A DNA stretch of 64,000 nucleotides, from the NCBI GenBank assembly GCA_935421135.1, contig OW285196.1, positions 5,251,001 through 5,315,000 of the forward strand. Direction: 5' to 3'. This DNA is from Bugulina stolonifera. Its lineage: Eukaryota; Bryozoa; Gymnolaemata; Cheilostomatida; Bugulidae. This document shows positions 55,901 to 64,000 of the stretch, in pieces (within the stretch, counting starts at the first letter, position 1; every line of letters starts with the position of its first letter). Both the position numbers and the translations under genes were made by a program. The notes beneath the pieces are model-generated. The model ran no database searches. It saw only the letters and a program-made list of their open reading frames with translations, and had not been told where the DNA came from.

Positions 55901-56122
55901 GCGCGGAAGAGCCACCGCCTTCACTTTCCCTCGCCACTCGTCACGGGGACGGGTGATTTCCCTAGGGGAGGGTCCGGGGAAAATGAGGGTTAAGACGCGA
56001 GTCTTTCATCGAAGGTCCGGGGGCGCTCGAACGGAGGAGCGCGCGAGTGCGGTGTCACCCCGACCAGTTCAGTCTCAACAGTCCCCGGCGAAGAAATCAT
56101 CCGGAAGCACCACCACCACTCG
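55896..56122 (+). CDS. possible small exon, Arg/Ser-rich, unsupported product
   Basis: A GC-rich 76-codon frame with basic composition ends at a consensus donor (CTCG/GTAAGT at 56123). No acceptor partner lies before the right TIR, so it is either the 5' exon of something disrupted or chance. Listed only for completeness. Confidence 0.2.
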
Positions 56123-56135
56123 GTAAGTTTCTTAT

Positions 56136-56738
56136 AGTAGTATAGTCAGCGTTGTAAACTCTGCACGGGCACTCCGCACGGATGTAGCCTATCATTACTC
56201 TAACCCGTATTTTCCTTCGCTTCACCCTATTCCAGCCGACGGTCCGCCCGCGAGGGTAGCGACGGGTCGTTGGGGCAGGAGAGCGGGGGAGGGGCGGGGG
56301 ATGGGCGGGGGGACGGCGGCGTGGGGCCACGGCTGGACTCGCGAACGAGAACCGCCGCGAGGCGGAGGGCGAGGCGGAGGGGTTTGGGGTGGGGAGGGGC
56401 GGGGACGGGTGGAGGGAGGACGGGTGGGGTTCGCGGGGCGGGGGGGGGGGGGGGGGGGGCGCGCGCGTACGCGCGCGCCCCCTCGCCCGAGCCGTGGGAC
56501 CGGGCGAGGGGTTTGCTCTTTAGACTGGGTTCTACGGAACAGCCGATGAGGTTTTTGAAACCCCACCCGCGATCGGGGGGTAGGTTCTAGGGCTTTGCAC
56601 ATAGAGTGAGGTTTAGGGAAAGGGAGGGGGCGAGAGGACGGGTGGGGTGGTCGTCCGCCCGGGGAGTTTTTGGATCTAGGGCTAATAAGACGCGGAAATG
56701 ACCGGGTGTCTGTGCAGATCTGCACTGACTATACTACT
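56136..56738. repeat. Element B right terminal complex, including the right TIR
   Basis: 56193-56478 is the inverse of the left TIR, containing a long G run and the GCGCGCGCGTACGCGCGCGC palindrome at 56459-56478. 56479-56738 is unique and ends in CTATACTACT. At 56136 an inward-facing AGTAGTATAGTCAG also occurs, so this 603-bp block has element termini at both ends and might be a solo or deletion derivative nested here. Flanks are TCTTAT and TATAAG, not a direct repeat. Confidence 0.75.
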
Positions 56739-57656
56739 TATAAGATGTGACTTTGATGCTAAAATACTTGATAAATTTGATTGCTTCCCTTCAAGAATTT
56801 TCAGGAAGTTGACAAATGATGAACAAAATGGAATCGATATTGATGTGTTTTGAAACAGCTGATGCAGTGAATCATTTTATTGGTACAGTTAAAGGATTGT
56901 TATTATTGTGTGGAGATTATTGATCCAAGCCACAGCCATTACCTCAACATTCAACATGTAAAAATAGTTCAGAGTCAGCACAAACAGGTAATTAATATAC
57001 AGTGGGTATAATTTTGCTAGCCGTTCACCTACTAAAAGTTGGAGTAGGTACACACCAGATACTTCCGTATATCCTCACTTTGAATGCTGATCACAACTTA
57101 TTTAGAACAAGGTATAACAATCCGCGAATATGGTATGGCATTATCTGGCAGATGACGCCAAGATAATTTTCACTCGTGAGTTTTACAGTGGTTAAAAGAA
57201 CAATAGATTCACATTCTAAATTATTCTACTTTCAGAACTATACTATTTACTCTATATACATGTACATGCAATATGTTGCATTGTACTTGTAAGTATTAGA
57301 ATGTCATACTGTGTAGACTATGCATACACTATCTGCCAAAAAGCACTCTCTCTGTCTACAGTTAGAGTGAATATTGATGGTCCAGTGCTACATTGTACTG
57401 CCCAATGGTGAAGCTTCCTTATTGAGGTTGGTGTTGTGATGTCGCAGTGTTGTGGTGTTGCGCTGTATTCATGGTGCTAGGCAGTTGAGTACCATAGAGG
57501 CCTAGAGTTAGAACCCCAGTTAGGAATTGGCTATTTCAAAAGATGTTAAATTTAGTTCTAGAATGTACATGTAGATTGCTCTATAGATAGACAGAAAAGT
57601 TCCTTACATAAACAAGCATCATAATATAAAGAATAGCCTATTGCTATTGCACATAC
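56739..57656. other. non-coding stretch with a degenerate SINE
   Basis: 57455-57540 resembles the SINE at 58258 (GTGCTAGGCAGTTGAGTACC, then GAGTTAGAACCCCAGT). The rest is AT-rich and unremarkable, apart from ACATGTACATG near 57258. Confidence 0.45.
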
Positions 57657-57786
57657 CCGGTAGCCATAAGCTCCACCCACTACTGTCAGCAGTCAACTGA
57701 TGGAACGCTGTGTATGGAATAATCTCGCAGATTTGGTCCTTCTGATGATAATTGTATCCATTACACTCATTGTCATCTAAGCAGCG
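57657..57786 (-). CDS. host exon encoding part of a PAN/apple-like domain
   Basis: Acceptor TTTAACAG at 57787 and donor GTATGT at 57656. The translation starts RCLDDNECNGYNYHQKDQIC and ends SGWSLWLP. The pattern C..D..CNG..Y...D..C is the second half of a PAN/apple module, found in secreted and surface proteins. It could belong to the same minus-strand gene as 59336, 59027, 46791 and 45870, but the splice partners are not proven. Confidence 0.6.
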
Positions 57787-57972
57787 CTGTTAAATAGTAC
57801 AACAAATACAACTCACAGATCATGTTTGTACAGCTGTTGTACTGGAGTAGACTCTAGTATATTCGCAAGAACGTTTTCAGAACACTTAATCCTTACTTGG
57901 ACTTGCCTATTGAAAAAATATACTTGTATTTAGGAGTTTGACCATTTTTTATATTTTACATCTTTTATGCAT

Positions 57973-58100
57973 CAGTCAGAGAGTTGCTTCAAATCCATGA
58001 AAAAATCAGTCCCTGGCTGGAGTTTGAACTCAGGGCAGCCACCTTACCTAATCACCTAGTACAGTGGACTGATCATGCTGTCACTGCCCCAGCTCAGCAA
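57973..58100 (-). mobile_element. tRNA-derived SINE copy (minus)
   Basis: The reverse complement reads GCTGAGCTGGGGCAGTGACA and then GAGTTCAAACTCC (B box), followed by CAGGGACTGATTTTTTCATG. It is inverted relative to the copy at 58258 and about 160 bp away. Confidence 0.6.
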
Positions 58101-58257
58101 TTCCTTGCAAAAACATCGCATTGTATACAAAATATTTGGCCAACTCTGTAACATCATGTAAGGTGCAAGGTGGCCATAATAAGAGGGGTGCCTCGTGAGC
58201 AGTTCGCTCAGAGCATGTCTACTGCTCACTGGTGGCACCTCCCTTTAATACAAAGTT

Positions 58258-58395
58258 GCTGAGCTGGTGTAGTGGTAGTATGTTCTGTTCACTGTGCTAG
58301 GCGATTAGGTGCCGTAGATGTCCAGGGTTCAAACCCCAGTCAGGGACTGATATTTTCATGGATTTGAAACAGCTTTCTGACCTCATATACTTATA
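58258..58395 (+). mobile_element. tRNA-derived SINE copy (plus)
   Basis: It contains an A-box-like TGGTGTAGTGG (58265-58275) and a B box GGGTTCAAACCCC (58325-58337), the internal RNA polymerase III promoter of a tRNA. It lacks a foldable full tRNA and has a shared tail (ATTTTCATGGATTTGAAACA), as in SINEs. Confidence 0.65.
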
Positions 58396-58784
58396 TGTCT
58401 TGTACATGTATTTACTTGCCAAAGCTGGATACTGGCTTGTGCTTGTTGTAAAGGAAAATCTTCACTGTAGTAAAATCTACATCTACTTGTACAAATTTGC
58501 GACTGTTTGAAAAATGTCAGTTCGAAGCACAATGTTCCGAAAACTTCAAAATCCCAAACCCTAATTTCTAAATCCGAATTCCTAGTGCAATTCCACTTCT
58601 TAAATCTCTACCCCCAAACCCTAATTTCCAATCCCCAAACTCCAAAAGAAATTTTCCGAGCGTCCTGTTTCGAACTGACATTTTTGAAATTTCCCAATAC
58701 CTATTTGTACATAAACATAATATAGACATGTTGATGGAAGAAAATGTTTTACATTATGTACAACAATCAGTTGGTAATCTTACA

Positions 58785-59027
58785 GCAGCACATTTCATCT
58801 CCCTTGAGCAGTTGTGGAACACAATGATGTCTAACACTGAATCGTCTTTCTTGTCTATCCTGTAGCCATCGACTCGAGAAAATCTCATGTTGGATTCAAC
58901 AAACATCGCTAAAAGATTACGATAGGATATGCTGGTCATAGGTATGATGCAGCTTGTATATCCAAATAATAATAGAGTGCAACGACCATGTGGCATTGAA
59001 GTACGATGGGAGGAGTCCGTGTCCAGC
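58785..59027 (-). CDS. possible host exon of a secreted protein
   Basis: A minus-strand frame bounded by an AAGAG acceptor-like site near 59028 and a GTAAGA donor near 58785. It contains RCTLLLFGYTSCIIPMTSIS and VFHNCSREMKCAA. Cysteine content fits the neighbouring extracellular exons. Acceptor weak; domain not recognised. Confidence 0.4.
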
Positions 59028-59238
59028 CTCTTGCTGAAATCATTCTATCTTTATTAAGAAATTCAAGAAATTCAACATTGAAGTACACGGTTGACTTTAG
59101 ATTAATATTCCTATGGATTTCTCAAAAAAACAACTGGTATTATATTACAGCAAAATATCAAATTCATTTCTGTGTGAGGCACCATGGCTAATCAGTAATA
59201 TTGGATTTACCCAAAAAGCAAATCAAAATACTACTCAC

Positions 59239-59336
59239 CAGTTAAAAGCAGACAGTACAGTGACAGAATCAGATAATGTTGCATTCTCAGTGTTTGGATG
59301 GGCTTCCAACAGCAGGCTGAAGATTAAAATGCACTG
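59239..59336 (-). CDS. possible host exon with a signal-peptide-like segment
   Basis: Acceptor CATTAG precedes 59336 and donor GTGAGT starts at 59238. The open frame reads CILIFSLLLEAHPN and continues NTENATLSDSVTVLSAFN. A hydrophobic stretch followed by polar residues with an NAT glycosylation site fits a signal-peptide exon. The initiating exon was not found. Confidence 0.4.
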
Positions 59337-59339
59337 CTA

Positions 59340-61041
59340 ATGGGCATGTTATTCATCAGCAAGTTTGTCCAATTAGAAATCTTGCTATATATTGATTGGT
59401 CAAATTGAACAATAGTTAGGTACATTAAGCTACTTTAATTTGAAGTTGTAATGATACGGATAAATTGATGCCAGTAATGAGAAGTACCAGTTTTGTTGGA
59501 CAATGTAATATGGTATGTAGGCTACTGAATCTGTTTTAGTACTATCACAAGTTGCACAGAGTTTATGTCTTTCATTATAAAATCTTCCAGCAATGACTCT
59601 GCCTTACATATCATGTCTCTGTGCCAGAGTTCTGGGAAATGATTCAACAAATATGTGAGTATCGTGTTAAACCCTGTTGCATGTATCTTTGTCTATATGA
59701 TATCTACGCTGTGTGCTAGAGTTAGGTTGTGGCCTGACAATCATCAATTTGATGGTCCGAGTTATCATCTCAGAAACAATGACCTCATGCAATTTGAATT
59801 AAAGGTGATTAACCTGTAGGATAAAGAACAGAAGGATAACTCCAATAAAATAATGATGTTATGTAAACATTGACATAATGTGGCACCATGAGACAGTTAT
59901 AGTTCAAACAAATACTATGTGAATAATTATGTCAATGCATGTACCATGGATAAAAGGTGGCATTGAGTAATAAAGACAATTGGCTGTAGACTAAGGCTAT
60001 TCATAAAAACATTTCATAGAGGCATTTTAGTTCACTTTAATGTATAGACAGGTTTTTAATCAAAACTTAATTTCTTGTACTTTATTATAGCATTGATTAA
60101 CCTCTTTGTTTTAACAATAAAAGTCCACTCAGGGGTTTGGTCATTCGATATTGTGTATTACATGTATGTTGTTAATTGATGTAAGGATGACCAGTTAGCC
60201 ATCTACACCCAAGGCACCCCTTCCGGGCACCCCTTCCGGGCACCCCTTCCGGAAATTGACATCTTATTATTATGTGAAATAAAATGACCAGTCTCACTAA
60301 AACCCCACAAATAGAAAGATGATAGTAATAGTCATATACTGCTCACTGGCCAAGGTTGCTGAACTGATGTAGCAATAATGTGTTCTGTCAAGGATGAATA
60401 TTTTCATAGGTGTGAAATTGAGTTCCTGAATACTCAATTGATAAATTGAAAATTCTTGCTTTAATTAACATCACACATGCATGAAAAATAGCAAAACTCC
60501 TATGATAGATTGGTGTAATAAGAGTCACTTTGGATTTATGTTCACTTGAATAGAATTTGTTAACTCAAGACAACTCCAAAAATGATATTGTACGCTATGA
60601 ATACGTAAACTCAAACTTACATCAGCACTTGCACCAAGCTGTTATTCCAGATTTGCTTAAGACCAGAGAATAATTCAACATAGTAGTGTTATTAGTCACA
60701 ACATATTCAGCATGCAGCCAACAGTCCTTATCAGAATATCTACATGTAAAACTTGTGTGTAATATTGGCAATAAAATAATTTAGGAGTTATTGACACATG
60801 ACTATAATTTACTGTGGCACGCACATGCACAGTGCAAGTTTGAACCTTGTAGATGCTGCTCATGAACATGTGCACAGTACATTTACATGACCACGAGCAG
60901 CATGCGTGTAGTTATTGTATGCGATACCACGCTGCTATTAATCAACAAACAAGTGAAATTATATTACAATATGTGGCAGCTTGCAATTTGTGTAAATTTT
61001 TATAAAAATTGTAGCTTAGTAGTCTGCATCTTTCAACTGTT
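59340..61041. other. non-coding stretch, partly duplicated, with a 13-bp minisatellite
   Basis: 60480-60730 resembles 36150-36390. At about 60213-60252 GCACCCCTTCCGG is repeated three times. 60850-60970 resembles 45400-45550. No supported exon. Confidence 0.5.
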
Positions 61042-61223
61042 TTACACAAGCTTAAGAGTTATCTGCCCATTGATCTCACCGCATCCATTTCTTACATAAG
61101 CATTACCACAGCAGGCCACAAAGTGAAACTCCATCCACTGATCTCCGACTACATGGTACAATGAGCGAGGGTTGTATCCTACATATTTCACAGTAACATC
61201 TTCTTCAAACATAAGCTGTGTTC
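61042..61223 (-). CDS. last exon of a second host gene, paralogue of 45870-45689
   Basis: Acceptor CTTCTTCAG precedes 61223; stop TAA at 61044-61042. Same length and phase as 45870-45689, with YHVVGDQWMEFHFVACCGN, then AYVRNGCGEINGQITLKLV. The matching upstream exon is not found before the foldback element at 61697; it may lie beyond it or be lost. The pair documents a local gene duplication. Confidence 0.65.
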
Positions 61224-61699
61224 CTGAAGAAGCAGATAATGGAATTGGTAAAGTTATAAATGTTGGAAAGCTAGGATTACATGGTCAAGAATTGTGATGT
61301 GGCTATGTCACAGGACTGTGATAGTGCTCTCAGAGTAGAGCTGTAAGCATACTCGTACATGATCAAAGGCTGCAGTACCAGTAACATCAACTACCTCTGG
61401 TGCACCAGAGTAATAATTCAAAAAAATTATTTTTCTGTGAGGTCATTAAGTAAATCAATTCATACTAAGGTTCCAAGGTGGTCTTGTATGCGAGATCTTC
61501 ATGTGTGAAGCTTGCCAATTACACTGTATAAATGCCACAATATTTCTACATTGTAGTAAAAATAATATACAGCAATATGAGAGAAATTGACATTTATGAG
61601 CTAAAATTCGCCGTAAAATGAATAATAACACATGTACATGTACACTGTATATGATTTTAATACAAATTTGTCTCAGCATGACTATTTTTACAGGCTTGT

Positions 61700-62110
61700 A
61701 GTGACGACAAACGTCACAACTGTCACAACACCAACAAACGTCGCAACAATTTTTCGACAAACGTCACAACACCGACAAACGTCACAAAAGCGCACCGACA
61801 AACGTCACAACACCGACAAATGTCACAATAATTTTTCGACAAACGTAACAATACCAACAAACGTCACGACAATTTTTCGACAAATGTCACAACACCGACA
61901 AACGTCACAACAATTTTTCGACAAACGTCACAACACCGACAAACGTCACAAAAGCGCACCGACAAACGTCACAACACCGACAAGCGTCACAATAATTTTT
62001 CGACAAACATCACAACACCGACAAATGTCACAACAATTTTTCGACAAATGTCACAACACCGACAAACGTTACAAAGGTTCAACGGCAAGCGTCACGATGC
62101 CAACAAATAT
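61700..62110 (+). repeat. GACAAACGTCACAAC array, left arm
   Basis: About 20 units of GACAAACGTCACAACACC or the same core followed by AATTTTTC. Each unit holds CGTCA, the half-site of the CRE. The frame at 61632-62126 is an artefact of the repeat. Confidence 0.9.
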
Positions 62111-62232
62111 CACAAATTTTCAATAAAATAACACCATAACACCAAAAATGATGCTTTTTGCTTTGATTTACCCTTCAATTTGATTATTGTCTGCTGTGTT
62201 TTAAAAACTGAAGAAAATCGAAGATAGTTAAA

Positions 62233-62408
62233 AGCAGAGTGTGGCAACTCCCAATTGAGAATATGGAATAAAGGATTTAATATTTTTGCTAAAAATCAAG
62301 ACAGCCGAGCAGAAGCAGATCCACTTCTGCACAGTTGTCTTGGTTTTTAGCAAAAAAATTGAATCGATAATTTAATATCTTCTATGTGGAGTTGTCATAC
62401 TCTGCAGT
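62233..62408. repeat. hairpin (MITE-like) in the left arm
   Basis: Arms GCAGAGTGTGGCAACTCC and its near-inverse at 62385-62405 enclose TTTTTGCTAAAAATCAAGAC and its inverse, with a GCAGAAGCAGATCCACTTCTGC-like centre. Confidence 0.75.
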
Positions 62409-63387
62409 CTATAAGTGATTATAATCATTTAATACTAACTGCATGCACATACTCGTATAATAACACACACGCATATAACATGTTGATTAAAACTGAAACA
62501 AGTCTTTACTGGATGTCAACAACGATTGTAGCAAAATACGAATAGCTAGGATCACTCAGGTAAGGTAAAAACACCAGTTATTGTCGGGAATGTCAGGCTA
62601 AACGAATTATGGGATAGAGGTTACTTCCCAATATGATAATTGCATCGAGTCGCATCTCGGTTTTTAATACGATTTTCTATTGGATAATTTTGTCAATTTT
62701 GAATTGAGAGCGAATAATTTCCGAAAAAACAAATTGTATCAAGACATTGTGTAGCACTATGTCTAGTAGTAGAGTAGCATATATTTTTAGTTTTATGTAG
62801 ATTCTTTCATTTAGTTATACAGTGATGTACTTTGTTAGCAAGGGATTTATAGTTATAGTTATACATTTAATAATGATAAATAGGCAGGAGAGTTCCACCT
62901 GTCTTCATATTCTAGAAGCAGATGGTTCTCGGACTAAGGTATCATAGCATATTCCCTTTAGATCTGTTGCCTGCAGCTGTATGGTATTTTTATTTTAGAG
63001 AAGTGGTGGTGTATGTGAGACCTAGGCTATGTGTACAAATCTGATGCAAAACTTCGGCCCTTTGACCAGAATGCGATTGAATGCAATTTATATATACACT
63101 GTACATGTACGTGTAGTTAATTGGCCATTAAAGGATATTTCGTTTAGCTTGCCCATATCTGGTAATAGCTGGTGTTTTCATCTCTATTGAGTGATCCTTG
63201 CCATTCATATTTTGCTACAATAATTTTTGCTATTCAGTAATGACTTGTTTCAGTCCTAATTAACATGTACATGCATATCATGCATGTACATGCATATTAT
63301 TAAAATACGTGTGGTTACAGTAGTATTGAATGATTATAATTTATTAAATGAATTCATTATATACATTGTAGGCTGCATAGTTAACAG

Positions 63388-63565
63388 CAGAATGTGACAA
63401 CTCCCAATAGAGGATACTAAATTAACAATTCAATTTTTTCGCTAAAAATCAAGATGGTTGGGCAGAAGCAGATCTACTTCTGCTCAGTTGCATTGGCTTT
63501 TGGCGAAAAAATTGAATTGCTAATTTCATGTCCTCTATTGGGAGTTGTCCCACTTTGCTTTTAAC
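63388..63565. repeat. hairpin (MITE-like) in the right arm
   Basis: Inverse counterpart of 62233-62408, itself self-complementary (GACAACTCCCAATAGAGGA against TCCTCTATTGGGAGTTGTC). Confidence 0.75.
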
Positions 63566-63659
63566 CATCTTCGGTTTTATTCAGTTTTGAAAACACAACA
63601 AACAAAAATAATCCAATTGAAGGGTAAATCAAGGCAAAAAGCATTATTTTTGGTGTTAT

Positions 63660-63952
63660 GGCGTTATTTTATTGAAAATTTGTGATATTTGTTGGAATTG
63701 TGACGTTTGTCGTTGAACCTTTGTGACGTTTGTCAGTGTTGTGACGTTTGTCAAAAAACTGTTGTGACATTTGTCGGTGTTGTGACGTTTACCAAAAAAT
63801 TGTTGTGACGTTTGTCGGTGTTGTGACGTTTGTCGGTGTTGTGACGTTTGTCGGTGCACTTTTGTGACGTTGGTCGGTGTTGTGACGTTTGTCGAAAAAT
63901 TGTTGTGACGTTTGTCGGTGTTGTGACAGTTGGGACGTTTGTCGTCACTACA
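63660..63952 (-). repeat. GACAAACGTCACAAC array, right arm
   Basis: About 14 units of the left-arm repeat in inverse orientation, ending TCGTCACTACA. Unit number differs between the arms. Confidence 0.9.
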
Positions 63953-64000
63953 CAGGCTATTAATGGTTACTGACCTACATTGTAAAGGAGAAAGGTTTTG

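Larger units (their letters stand above)
47256..56738. mobile_element. Element B: TIR element with type-B DNA polymerase
   Basis: A GC-rich inverted repeat (47256-47537 and 56193-56478) encloses a leftward spliced gene, a palindromic CATCGGG array and a rightward spliced DNA polymerase gene. The right side continues 260 bp further to CTATACTACT at 56738, the same 18-bp terminus as element A. The left side lacks this outer part, so the left end is truncated or misassembled and no target duplication can be checked. The plan (divergent intron-bearing genes around a CATCGGG satellite, subterminal AT-rich repeats, GC-rich TIR) is that of element A, with replication genes instead of the ankyrin gene. 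No integrase, ATPase or capsid gene is seen. Confidence 0.85.
61697..63952. mobile_element. 2.26-kb foldback element with tandem-repeat TIRs
   Basis: The ends are TGTAGTGACGACAAACGTC and its inverse; CAGGCT (61691-61696, 63953-63958) is a 6-bp target duplication. The inverted repeats run from each end through a GACAAACGTCACAAC array, a unique block (TTTACCCTTCAA) and a 175-bp hairpin. The central 62411-63387 is non-coding. With no gene inside, it must be moved by another element. Confidence 0.88.

Noticed and set aside
58258..58345. A functional tRNA gene
   Set aside because: A and B boxes are present, but the arms do not fold into a cloverleaf and a SINE tail follows.
61632..62126. 164-residue frame over the foldback array (and 63656-63948 on the minus strand)
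   Set aside because: Repeat-derived translation of the 18-mer and 23-mer units.

Overview
ORGANISM. The window is nuclear DNA of an animal, most likely a sponge or another early-branching marine invertebrate. This is inferred from GT-AG introns, exons encoding extracellular domains (CUB, PAN/apple, a cysteine-rich EGF-like stretch), Ty3/gypsy retrotransposons, tRNA-derived SINEs and AT-rich non-coding DNA. No rRNA gene, tRNA gene or prokaryotic operon was seen. Nearly all long open frames belong to mobile DNA. The host is represented by short scattered exons, all of those recognised lying on the minus strand.

LAYOUT. (1) 1-15,400: a graveyard of solo LTRs and LTR fragments from at least three families (best copies 1825-2548, 4685-5409 and 12720-13717), a decayed retropepsin frame (8573-9454) and the last exon of a CUB-domain gene (10499-10338). 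(2) 15,408-22,462: a young Ty3/gypsy element (R1) with 204-bp LTRs and a 5-bp target duplication, encoding Gag, Pol and a third zinc-knuckle ORF. It sits in the intron that splits the CUB domain; the first half of that domain is at 23072-22882. (3) 25,791-34,487: element A, an 8.7-kb TIR element with a 6-bp target duplication (CACAGG). It carries a spliced IkB-like ankyrin gene, a 1.35-kb CACATCG repeat array and a spliced Ser/Thr-rich gene. (4) 37,607-44,293: a second Ty3/gypsy element (R2, minus strand) with LTRs identical by eye. (5) 45,689-46,791: the last two exons of a host gene. (6) 47,256-56,738: element B, a related TIR element carrying a spliced type-B DNA polymerase, a spliced candidate ssDNA-binding protein gene and a palindromic CATCGGG array. 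(7) 56,739-64,000: more host exons, SINEs, and a 2.26-kb foldback element (61697-63952) whose TIRs are tandem arrays.

HOW IT FITS. Elements A and B share an 18-bp terminus (AGTAGTATAGTCAGTGCA), long GC-rich inner TIRs, AT-rich subterminal tandem repeats, two divergent intron-containing gene blocks and a satellite built on CACATCGGG exactly where transcription diverges. B carries polymerase functions, including an OTU-like motif and a Vsr-like endonuclease motif. A carries none and looks like a partner replicated in trans. Neither shows an integrase, packaging ATPase or capsid gene that I can recognise, so they resemble Polinton/Maverick-type DNA but not the canonical gene set. This pair is the most interesting system in the window.

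R1 and R2, although diverged, both separate gag from pol with an in-frame UGA followed by CUA, and both keep a third ORF with three zinc knuckles and a coiled coil in the position where env would lie. Host exons around 46-61 kb look like tandem paralogues of one secreted-protein gene family, and elements B and R1 both sit in introns.
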